Below the pieces are notes generated by a model. The model worked only from the letters and a program-made list of their open reading frames with translations. It was not told the origin of the DNA and ran no database searches. Positions 1 to 5,992 of a stretch of DNA of 10,229 nucleotides are shown here, one piece after another; position 1 is the first letter of the stretch; the number at the start of each line of letters is the position of its first letter. The translations under genes were made by a program, and so were the position numbers. This stretch comes from an uncultured Ruminococcus sp. (GTDB taxonomy: Bacteria; Bacillota; Clostridia; Oscillospirales; Ruminococcaceae): positions 1-10,229 of the forward strand of contig UQXS01000078.1 of NCBI GenBank assembly GCA_900545125.1. The letters are read 5' to 3'.

Positions 1-582
1 TCATGCGGTTATAATACCTGTCGTGAAAAGGCTATAGCTATCTGTCAGGGAAAAGCTGAATATTCTATGTGTCTGCCGTTCCTGAAAGACAGAGCAGAGG
101 GATTTTCCGATACCATTGTAAAGAATACACCCAACGGTCTTATTGTTCTTAATGAAGATCTTGAAGTTCAGCAGATAAATGACGCTGCAAGATCAATTAT
201 GAACATCCGGAATGCCTCGGATGTTCTGGGCGATCAGGTTATCCGTATTCTTGATCCGACAGATTTTGTTAATGTTCTTACAATGGGAAAGAATATCCGG
301 AACAAACGAATGTATCTCGCAGAGTATAATCGCTATGTCGAGCAGACTATAGTTCATGAAAAAAATCTGCACCTGCTTATCGGAATTCTGCGTGACGTTA
401 CCGACGAGGAAGAAGCAAGGGAAAGAAAAGAAAATTTCAGCCGTCAGACGGCTGAGGTCGCTGATAAGGTAGTGGAAAAGCAGATGAGAATAGTTCAGGA
501 GATAGCGTCGCTGCTTGGTGAGACTGCTGCTGAAACAAAGATAGCGCTTTCAAAGTTAAAGGGGTCGATCACGGATGAATAA
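1..582 (+). CDS. hydS: Sensory [FeFe]-hydrogenase-like protein, C-terminal part (iron-sulfur + PAS), truncated by window edge
   Basis: The frame is open from base 1, so the first ATG at 67 is internal; 193 residues are visible. They begin with a cysteine motif (CGYNTCREKA, Cys 2 and 7, then MCLP with Cys 24) typical of the small FeS domain that follows the H-cluster domain in sensory [FeFe] hydrogenases. A PAS-like domain follows (about residues 30-135, starting near TPNGLIVLNEDLEVQQIN and ending in a DVTDEEEA linker). The end is a charged helical segment (about 140-190, VADKVVEKQMRIVQEIASLL), probably a coiled coil. This layout matches HydS/HsfB-type proteins, thought to sense H2 or redox state in the cytoplasm rather than produce H2 in bulk. 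The H-cluster domain lies off-window and cannot be checked. The stop overlaps the phosphatase start by 8 bp, which implies translational coupling. Family assignment is strong; the symbol follows Ruminococcus albus usage from memory. Confidence 0.85.
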   Translation, partial: SCGYNTCREKAIAICQGKAEYSMCLPFLKDRAEGFSDTIVKNTPNGLIVLNEDLEVQQINDAARSIMNIRNASDVLGDQVIRILDPTDFVNVLTMGKNIRNKRMYLAEYNRYVEQTIVHEKNLHLLIGILRDVTDEEEARERKENFSRQTAEVADKVVEKQMRIVQEIASLLGETAAETKIALSKLKGSITDE

Positions 583-1747
583 TCTTTGTGCAGATATAGG
601 CTATAAAAGTATCTATCATTACGGCGAGGAGCTCTGCGGCGATCATGTTGATATTGTTGAACAGGATGAAAATTCAACAGTAGTAGTTCTTGCCGACGGA
701 TTAGGAAGCGGTGTTAAGGCAAGTATTCTTTCGACTCTTACATCAAAGATAATTTCAACCATGATGGCAGCCGGACTGTCTGTAGAAGAATGTGTAAGTA
801 CCATTGCAGCCACTCTTCCGGTCTGTTCGGTAAGAGGCGTTGCTTATTCAACGTTTACTATAATACACATAAAAAATAATGATACAGCCGATATTATTCA
901 ATACGATAATCCGCACGTCATTCTTATCCGTAATAATGAGAATTACGTTTATCCGGAAATGGAAATGAATATTGACGGAAAACGTATTTATAAATCTACT
1001 ATAAAGCTTTGTGAAAATGATATATTTATCGCAATGAGCGACGGATGCCCTCATGCCGGAATAGGTATCGGTTATAATTTCGGATGGAAGCGTGAAGAAA
1101 TCATTGAATTTATGGAAGCGCTTTCAAACTGCGGATATACGTCAAAAACGCTTTCAACTATTCTTGTTGACGAATGTAATAAACTTTACGGCGGAGAACC
1201 GGGAGACGATGCTACCGCCTGCGTAATAAAGATACGTAAGAGAGAGCCTATGAATATTCTTTTCGGTCCTCCGTCTAACAGAAACGACTGCAACAGAATG
1301 ATGTCTCTGTTTTTTTCAAAAGAGGGAAAGCATATCATATGTGGCGGAACGACTTCTTCAATTGCAGCAAAATTTCTTCGCAGACCTCTTCGTCCGAGTC
1401 TTAATTTTGAAAGTTCTGACATTCCGCCTATTGCTGAACTTGAGGGGGTTGACCTTGTAACAGAGGGAGTAATAACCGTAAACAGAGTGCTTGAATATGC
1501 CCGTGATTATCTTGACAAAAACGAATGTTATGAAAAGTGGAACTTTAAGCGTGACGGAGCAGCACTGATATGCAGACTGCTGTTTGAAGAAGCTACTGAT
1601 ATAAACTTTTTTGTCGGACGGGCAATTAATCCAGCCCATCAGAATCCTGATCTGCCTATTAATTTCAGCATTAAGATGAATCTTGTAGAAGAACTCTCAG
1701 CCTGCCTGAAAAAAATGGGAAAACGTATTAAGGTAAGCTATTTTTAG
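575..1747 (+). CDS. SpoIIE/PP2C-family Ser/Thr protein phosphatase with an uncharacterised C-terminal domain
   Basis: 390 residues, predicted cytoplasmic. The N-terminal half (about 1-222) is a PP2C/SpoIIE fold: CGDHVDIVE (Asp23), VLADGLGSG (Asp41), AMSDG (Asp156) and GDDATA (Asp211/212) supply the acidic residues that bind the two catalytic Mn/Mg ions, so it should be active. It would remove phosphate from Ser/Thr of a partner, classically an anti-sigma-antagonist-like protein; no kinase or STAS partner is visible here. The C-terminal part (about 225-390, with FGPPSNRNDC and HIICGGTTSSIAAKF) is not a domain I can name and may be a regulatory or ligand module. The ATG at 575 lies inside the end of the sensory gene, with AAAGGGG at 557-563 as a plausible ribosome site; the stop at 1745-1747 overlaps the next gene's ribosome site. 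Placement between a sensor and a hydrogenase suggests a signalling step, which is inference. Confidence 0.88.
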   Translation: MNNLCADIGYKSIYHYGEELCGDHVDIVEQDENSTVVVLADGLGSGVKASILSTLTSKIISTMMAAGLSVEECVSTIAATLPVCSVRGVAYSTFTIIHIKNNDTADIIQYDNPHVILIRNNENYVYPEMEMNIDGKRIYKSTIKLCENDIFIAMSDGCPHAGIGIGYNFGWKREEIIEFMEALSNCGYTSKTLSTILVDECNKLYGGEPGDDATACVIKIRKREPMNILFGPPSNRNDCNRMMSLFFSKEGKHIICGGTTSSIAAKFLRRPLRPSLNFESSDIPPIAELEGVDLVTEGVITVNRVLEYARDYLDKNECYEKWNFKRDGAALICRLLFEEATDINFFVGRAINPAHQNPDLPINFSIKMNLVEELSACLKKMGKRIKVSYF

Positions 1748-1752
1748 GAGGT
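1746..1752 (+). promoter_or_regulatory. Ribosome binding site of the hydrogenase gene
   Basis: AGGAGGT is a near-perfect Shine-Dalgarno sequence ending 6 nt before the ATG at 1759. It shares its first bases with the phosphatase TAG stop. It fixes the hydrogenase start and indicates much stronger initiation than for the upstream phosphatase. Confidence 0.85.
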
Positions 1753-1758
1753 AGTCAG

Positions 1759-3180
1759 ATGAGAAAATTTGATACGAAAATACAGCATCTGAAATATAAA
1801 GTTCTGCGTGAAGTTGCAAAACAGGCATGGAATGATACACTGCTTGAAAATGTTCTGAAAATTCCTGAAATCATTGTGCCGGGGAAAGTGCCTACTATGC
1901 GCTGCTGTGTTTATAAGGAACGTGCAATTCTCTCCGAGCGTGTAAAAATGGCTATCGGCGGAGATAAAGACAATCCAAACGTTATACAGGTAATTGATAT
2001 TGCCTGTGACGAATGTCCGGCTGCCGGTTATGAAGTGACCGATTCCTGCCGTGGATGTCTTGCTCACCGCTGCGAAGACGTCTGCAAAAGGGGAGCAATA
2101 TCCTTTGACCATAACCATGTTGCTCATATTGATAAAACGCTTTGTGTCGAATGCGGACAGTGCGCAAAGGTTTGTCCGTATTCTGCGATAATAAACAGAA
2201 AACGTCCGTGTCAGATAGCCTGTAAGGTAAAAGCAATCAAGATAAATGAAGAGAATGCTGCGTATATTGATAATGATAAATGTACAAACTGCGGAGCCTG
2301 TGTTTATCAGTGTCCGTTCGGAGCTATTACCGATAAGTCGTATATTCTCAACGTTATTGATCTTATCAGGAAAAGCGAAAATGAAAAAAGCTATAAAATA
2401 TATGCGATCGTTGCACCGTCGATTTCAAGTCAGTTTACCTATGCAAAGCTTGGTCAGGTGATATCCGGTCTGAAAAAGCTCGGATTTCATACAGTCGTAG
2501 AAGCCGCACTCGGAGCAGATATGGTTGCACTTGAAGAATCCAAAGAACTCGCAGAAAAAGGGTTTCTTACAAGTTCCTGCTGTCCGGCTTTTGTAAAATA
2601 CATAAAATCTGCATTTCCCGATATGCAGCAGTATGTCTCACACAATCTTTCACCAATGGCAACTATTGCAAAATATATCAAGGAAACTACAGAAAATGCC
2701 AAGACAGTGTTTATAGGGCCTTGTACCGCCAAAAAAGCTGAAGCACAGCTTGATACAGTCAAACCATATGTTGACGCTGTGCTTACTTTTGAGGAACTTC
2801 AGGCACTTTTTGACAGCCGTGATATTGATATAACCGAACTTCCGGAAGATGTTCTTGATAACGCATCGTATTTCGGACGGATTTTTGCACGTTCCGGAGG
2901 TCTTTCCGATGCAGCGGCGCAGGGACTTAAAGAACAGAATATCGACTTTGATCTTAAAGCAATTTCGTGCAACGGAATAGAAGAATGCCGGACGGCACTT
3001 ATGAAAAAGAGTAAAAATGTTCTTGATGCCAATTTTATTGAGGGTATGGCTTGCGTGGGAGGATGTATAGGCGGCGCAGGATGTCTTACACACGGAATGA
3101 AAGATAAAGCTGAAGTTGATAAATACGGCAGAGAAGCATATGAAAAAACTATTTCTGATGCTGTTTCTGTTTTGAAATAA
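1759..3180 (+). CDS. hydA2: Monomeric [FeFe] hydrogenase with N-terminal iron-sulfur domains (HydA2/group B type)
   Basis: 473 residues, soluble. It should catalyse reversible proton reduction/H2 oxidation at the H-cluster, with electrons passing through N-terminal [4Fe-4S] clusters, probably from ferredoxin. Residues 83-190 are cysteine-rich: Cys 83, 86, 97, 100, 105 and 109, then CVECGQCAKVCP (129-140), CQIAC (151-155) and CTNCGACVYQCP (175-186). All three H-cluster signatures are present: TSSCCPAFV (Cys275 ligand, Cys274 for proton transfer), FIGPCTAKKAE (Cys322) and MACVGGCIGG (Cys432 and Cys436). LEESKE (259-263) resembles the proton-path glutamates of clostridial hydrogenase. The L3 motif has Val where classical CpI-type enzymes have His or Pro, as in group B enzymes. 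It is the last gene of the operon, 11 bp after the phosphatase, and is followed by a terminator. No NADH/flavin module is visible, so a monomeric rather than bifurcating enzyme is likely. Confidence 0.93.
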   Translation: MRKFDTKIQHLKYKVLREVAKQAWNDTLLENVLKIPEIIVPGKVPTMRCCVYKERAILSERVKMAIGGDKDNPNVIQVIDIACDECPAAGYEVTDSCRGCLAHRCEDVCKRGAISFDHNHVAHIDKTLCVECGQCAKVCPYSAIINRKRPCQIACKVKAIKINEENAAYIDNDKCTNCGACVYQCPFGAITDKSYILNVIDLIRKSENEKSYKIYAIVAPSISSQFTYAKLGQVISGLKKLGFHTVVEAALGADMVALEESKELAEKGFLTSSCCPAFVKYIKSAFPDMQQYVSHNLSPMATIAKYIKETTENAKTVFIGPCTAKKAEAQLDTVKPYVDAVLTFEELQALFDSRDIDITELPEDVLDNASYFGRIFARSGGLSDAAAQGLKEQNIDFDLKAISCNGIEECRTALMKKSKNVLDANFIEGMACVGGCIGGAGCLTHGMKDKAEVDKYGREAYEKTISDAVSVLK

Positions 3181-3230
3181 CTGCAATCTCTTAATAACAT
3201 AGTAAAAATAATTAATATTATTTATAATAA

Positions 3231-3258
3231 AAAAGAGCTGTTTTCACAGTTCTTTTTT
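3231..3258 (+). terminator. Rho-independent terminator of the hydrogenase operon
   Basis: A 10-bp stem (AAAAGAGCTG pairing with CAGTTCTTTT, one G-U) encloses a 6-nt loop and runs into six T. It lies 50 bp after the hydrogenase stop and 25 bp before the catalase-like reading frame, so it should stop the operon before that frame. Confidence 0.85.
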
Positions 3259-3261
3259 ACT

Positions 3262-3268
3262 AAGGAAG
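3262..3268 (+). promoter_or_regulatory. Possible ribosome site for the catalase-like gene
   Basis: AAGGAAG precedes the reading frame, but no ATG or GTG follows. A TTG at 3283 is 14 nt away, long for a working site; an ATT at 3277, a very rare start codon, sits at an ideal 8 nt. The site may be fortuitous if the gene is truncated. Confidence 0.35.
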
Positions 3269-3282
3269 ATTATTATATTCTT

Positions 3283-3819
3283 TTGGCGTCAGGCGGTCCT
3301 GACGGAGAACTTGCTGCATCTTTAAGATATCTTAATCAGCGTTATGTTATGCCTTACGGTGAGGTTAAGGGAATATTAACTGATGTTGGTACTGAAGAAC
3401 TTGCCCATGTAGAAATGATATCCGCCATTATATATCAGCTTACAAAGGATCTCACTATTGACGAGATCAAAGCAAGTGGATTTGACACCTATTTTGTAGA
3501 TCATACTACAGGAATCTATCCGATAGCAGCATCCGGAACACCGTTTACGGCAACGTATTTTCAGAGTAAAGGTGATATTATTACCGATCTTCATGAGGAT
3601 ATGGCAGCAGAACAGAAAGCACGTACAACCTACGACAATATTCTTCGACTTGCAGACGATCCGGATGTCCGTGACCCTATCAGATTCCTGAGACAGCGTG
3701 AGATCGTTCATTACCAGCGTTTTGGCGAGGCGCTTCGTATAACGCAGGACAATCTCAACTCTAAAAACTTCTATGCCTGCAATCCTGTATTTGATAAGAA
3801 CTGCGGAAAAAGAAGATAA
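3283..3819 (+). CDS. cotJC: Manganese-catalase/CotJC-like protein, apparently lacking its N-terminus
   Basis: Ferritin-like dimanganese protein of the catalase/CotJC family, which destroys hydrogen peroxide or, in spore formers, is part of the inner coat. From the TTG at 3283 it has 178 residues and starts directly in the GGPDGELAASLRYLNQR motif. Metal ligands expected from the family are all present: Glu9, Glu39 and His42 (TEELAHVEM), Glu110 (DMAAEQKAR) and His143 (REIVHYQRF). CotJC proteins normally carry about 30 more N-terminal residues (a W-x-Y-E-K-x-L-Q-Y-type start) before the GG. The frame is open upstream to 3181 but reads through the terminator and encodes nothing family-like, and the other two frames are closed by stops. 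So it is either a 5'-truncated gene still in frame or a short variant using TTG or ATT. No convincing promoter is seen. A role in protecting hydrogenase from oxidants would be speculation. Confidence 0.75.
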   Translation: MASGGPDGELAASLRYLNQRYVMPYGEVKGILTDVGTEELAHVEMISAIIYQLTKDLTIDEIKASGFDTYFVDHTTGIYPIAASGTPFTATYFQSKGDIITDLHEDMAAEQKARTTYDNILRLADDPDVRDPIRFLRQREIVHYQRFGEALRITQDNLNSKNFYACNPVFDKNCGKRR

Positions 3820-3869
3820 TTTCAAAAATTACAGCGGCTTCGTTTAGAGGGATACTCATAAAGAAGTTT

Positions 3870-3907
3870 AAGCCCCGAAACAATTATTTGTAATTGATTC
3901 GGGGCTT
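3870..3907. terminator. Long hairpin between convergent genes, probably a bidirectional terminator
   Basis: AAGCCCCGAA pairs with TTCGGGGCTT (10 bp); after one A/A mismatch, CAATTA pairs with TAATTG (6 bp) around a TTTG loop. It lies 50 bp after the catalase-like stop and 35 bp beyond the stop of the convergent small gene. The flanking T tracts are weak on both strands, so efficiency is uncertain. Confidence 0.7.
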
Positions 3908-3942
3908 GTTGTAAATATTCGATTACTTGCATAAATCAGACT

Positions 3943-4296
3943 TTATCTTCCATCAAATCGAGTTTTAATTTGCGGATCATAAAATGGACAGTCATATTCA
4001 AGCATTATATCAATGATTTTGTTTAATTCTGTATCAAGCATATTCCAACTACAATCAAACAGTATGGATTGTTTTGTAGTAATTATTGTAAAAGAACCTT
4101 TTGAACTTTCGTAGTTGTACTCATCAAGTTTATTATAATCGTTAAAAACCTCATTTATCTTATTAAGAATATCATCAATAGGTAAAATTGATAGTCCTGC
4201 TGTCACTTTTTCTTCAACGCAAGTCATCTCATATACTTTTTGATTATCAAGATATATTCCGTCACTATATTTCCAAAATGCTAAATGTCTGCTCAT
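3943..4296 (-). CDS. Small AT-rich protein of unknown function
   Basis: 117 residues, predicted soluble, no signal peptide or membrane segment. It opens with MSRHLAFWKYSDGIYLDNQK and ends with CPFYDPQIKTRFDGR. A central predicted strand (GSFTIITTKQSILFDCSW) is followed by a helix (LDTELNKIIDIML), giving an alpha/beta impression. I do not recognise the family. The size, acidic character and isolation resemble immunity proteins of polymorphic toxins, but no toxin gene is visible, so this is only a guess. The start was chosen from spacing: AGGAG at 4306-4310 lies 9 nt before the ATG at 4296, whereas an in-frame ATG at 4305 touches the AGGAG and is unlikely. Base use differs from neighbours: 33 of 120 bases in 4021-4140 are G or C, suggesting a separate origin. 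It lies 53 bp behind the membrane protein gene on the same strand, with no clear terminator or promoter between. Confidence 0.7.
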   Translation of the reverse strand: MSRHLAFWKYSDGIYLDNQKVYEMTCVEEKVTAGLSILPIDDILNKINEVFNDYNKLDEYNYESSKGSFTIITTKQSILFDCSWNMLDTELNKIIDIMLEYDCPFYDPQIKTRFDGR

Positions 4297-4305
4297 TTGC
4301 AGCAT

Positions 4306-4310
4306 CTCCT
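4306..4310 (-). promoter_or_regulatory. Ribosome binding site deciding the start of the small AT-rich gene
   Basis: AGGAG on the - strand. The first ATG (4303-4305) abuts it with no spacer; the second (4294-4296) is 9 nt downstream. Spacing therefore favours the second ATG and a 117-residue product. Confidence 0.65.
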
Positions 4311-4349
4311 ATAAATTTCAATTTATTTTATTACATCAAAGCCGTTATA

Positions 4350-5972
4350 TTATTCCAGAAGACCTTTAATTCCGTCCTCCTTGAATTTCTGCTTATAATA
4401 TACAAGTTCATCTTCGATAATATCATCAATAACATCCATGCCAAGAAGTTCAACGGGTGCTTTGTCATCGGTAAGAATTCTGCCGCTGCTCTTGTATTCT
4501 GTAAGATTTACGGAAACAGTCTGCATCATTGAATAAAGATCATCATTTTCAAGTGTTTTAATTTTTTGATTGAATATATCAAGCATTTCCGGGGAATCCG
4601 AGGCAAAAAGTTCACGGTTCGTCGAATGTTCCACATCGACCGTATAAACGTTATCGAAAACAGCAGAAATTGTATCGGAAAGTCTGCCGTTAATGCCGTC
4701 AGAACTATCAGAGCGCATATTCATATTTACGACCATAACGCCGCCGTCTTTGAGATGTTCCCTGACCATAGTAAAGAATTCAACGGAGGACATCTGAAAA
4801 GGAATTGTAATATCCTGATAAGCGTCAACCATAATCACGTCGTACTTTTTAGCAGAGGCACTGAGAAATGCTCGTCCGTCGTATTCCGTGACCTTGACTT
4901 CATCAGGCAAATCAAAATATTTCCGGGAGATATCAATAATTTTTTTGTCGATTTCAACTCCCTCAACGCTGTTGATATTCCCGAGATAATTTATGCACTG
5001 CTTTGCATAAGTACCCGTACCCATCCCCAGGATAAGCATATCTTTTTCATCCTCTCCGGAATCGGACATAAGAGGAGCAGCCATTGCGTAGTCGTAATAC
5101 ATACCGGTTAGACTTCCGTCCTTGACATAAACGGACTGAACACCGAAAAGAACATTAGTGGAAAGATAAATTTTATTATCATCTTCTTTGACTTGCAGAT
5201 AATTGTATGTGGATTCATCTTCGTATATCAGATTGCGTTCCCAGAAAGCAAATCCGAGCCGGGTGGAAAGAACAGAAAATGCACCGAATACAGCCGCAGA
5301 TACAATACATCTGACTTTTCCGGTTTTTCCGTAAATAAAATATACAATACCAAGAATAAGGAGGATTCCGGAAAAAATCAGGAAAGTTGCAGCAGTTCCT
5401 ACTGCCGGAATTGAAATAAAAGTCGGAACAAAAGTGCCTATTATGCTGCCGATAGTGTTAAAAGCGCCGAGAGTTCCTACTGTTTTTCCGCTGTCATCAA
5501 GGCTGTCAACGGTATATTTCACAAGAGAAGGTGTTACCGTTCCAAGCAGGAAAAGAGGGAACACAAAAACGACCATACAAGTTATAAATGCTGCCCATAT
5601 GAGAAAATTGGTATTTACAGTTACTACCAGCAAAGCGGATATTCCAAGTATCACGAATTTTCCGAAAAAGGGGATAGCCGCTATCCAGAGGGAAGCAAAA
5701 ATGATTCGTGCATAGAGCTTGTCCGGATTGGGATTCTTGTCGGCACTTTTTCCGCCGTATATATTTCCCAGTGCCATTGCTATCATGATAGTTCCTATTA
5801 TAATAGTCCAGACTATCTGAGATGAACTGAAATACGGTGCAAGGAGACGGCTTGCACCCAGTTCCACAGCCATAACTGACATACCGGAAAAAAATTCCGT
5901 CATGTAAAGATACCATTTATGTTTCAGTATTCTGGGTGAAGCCATATTTACAGATTGCTTTTTATTTTTCAT
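4350..5972 (-). CDS. Membrane-anchored spermidine-synthase-like protein (fused transporter-like/SpeE-like)
   Basis: 540 residues. The N-terminal half (about 20-240) has seven or eight hydrophobic segments (near 22-48, 52-72, 87-102, 105-120, 122-146, 168-190, 193-214 and 221-240), as in proteins annotated fused MFS/spermidine synthase. The C-terminal half (about 255-515) is a Rossmann aminopropyl/methyl-transferase-like fold: LILGMGTGTY (Gly 316/318/320), SVEGVEID (Glu340), EYDGRAFL and VIMVDAYQD (Asp383), ending in the ILTDDKAPVE tail (500-508) usual in this family. The usual D-x-x-D-P acceptor-site motif is not intact (DAYQD), so polyamine synthesis is unproven. ATG 5972 is supported by AAGGAG at 5978-5983, 5 nt upstream. 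It starts 20 bp after the GH9 stop with no terminator between and is probably cotranscribed with the cellulase. The link with cellulose use is unexplained. Confidence 0.85.
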   Translation of the reverse strand: MKNKKQSVNMASPRILKHKWYLYMTEFFSGMSVMAVELGASRLLAPYFSSSQIVWTIIIGTIMIAMALGNIYGGKSADKNPNPDKLYARIIFASLWIAAIPFFGKFVILGISALLVVTVNTNFLIWAAFITCMVVFVFPLFLLGTVTPSLVKYTVDSLDDSGKTVGTLGAFNTIGSIIGTFVPTFISIPAVGTAATFLIFSGILLILGIVYFIYGKTGKVRCIVSAAVFGAFSVLSTRLGFAFWERNLIYEDESTYNYLQVKEDDNKIYLSTNVLFGVQSVYVKDGSLTGMYYDYAMAAPLMSDSGEDEKDMLILGMGTGTYAKQCINYLGNINSVEGVEIDKKIIDISRKYFDLPDEVKVTEYDGRAFLSASAKKYDVIMVDAYQDITIPFQMSSVEFFTMVREHLKDGGVMVVNMNMRSDSSDGINGRLSDTISAVFDNVYTVDVEHSTNRELFASDSPEMLDIFNQKIKTLENDDLYSMMQTVSVNLTEYKSSGRILTDDKAPVELLGMDVIDDIIEDELVYYKQKFKEDGIKGLLE

Positions 5973-5992
5973 CTTGTCTCCTTAAAATTTAT

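Noticed and set aside
67..582. Treating the first gene as a complete 171-residue protein starting at 67
   Set aside because: The frame is open to base 1 and the upstream residues complete a cysteine motif of the FeS domain, so the gene is cut by the window edge.
3200..3228. Possible promoter with TATAAT at 3223-3228 for the catalase-like gene
   Set aside because: No acceptable -35 at 16-18 bp, the region is simply AT-rich, and the transcript would begin inside the terminator hairpin.
4303..4305. ATG at 4305 as start of the small AT-rich gene
   Set aside because: It directly touches the AGGAG with no spacing; the in-frame ATG at 4296 has 9 nt spacing.
4311..4326. Palindrome ATAAATT-TC-AATTTAT upstream of the small gene
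   Set aside because: Pure A/T apart from the centre in very AT-rich DNA, no convincing promoter beside it, so chance is likely.
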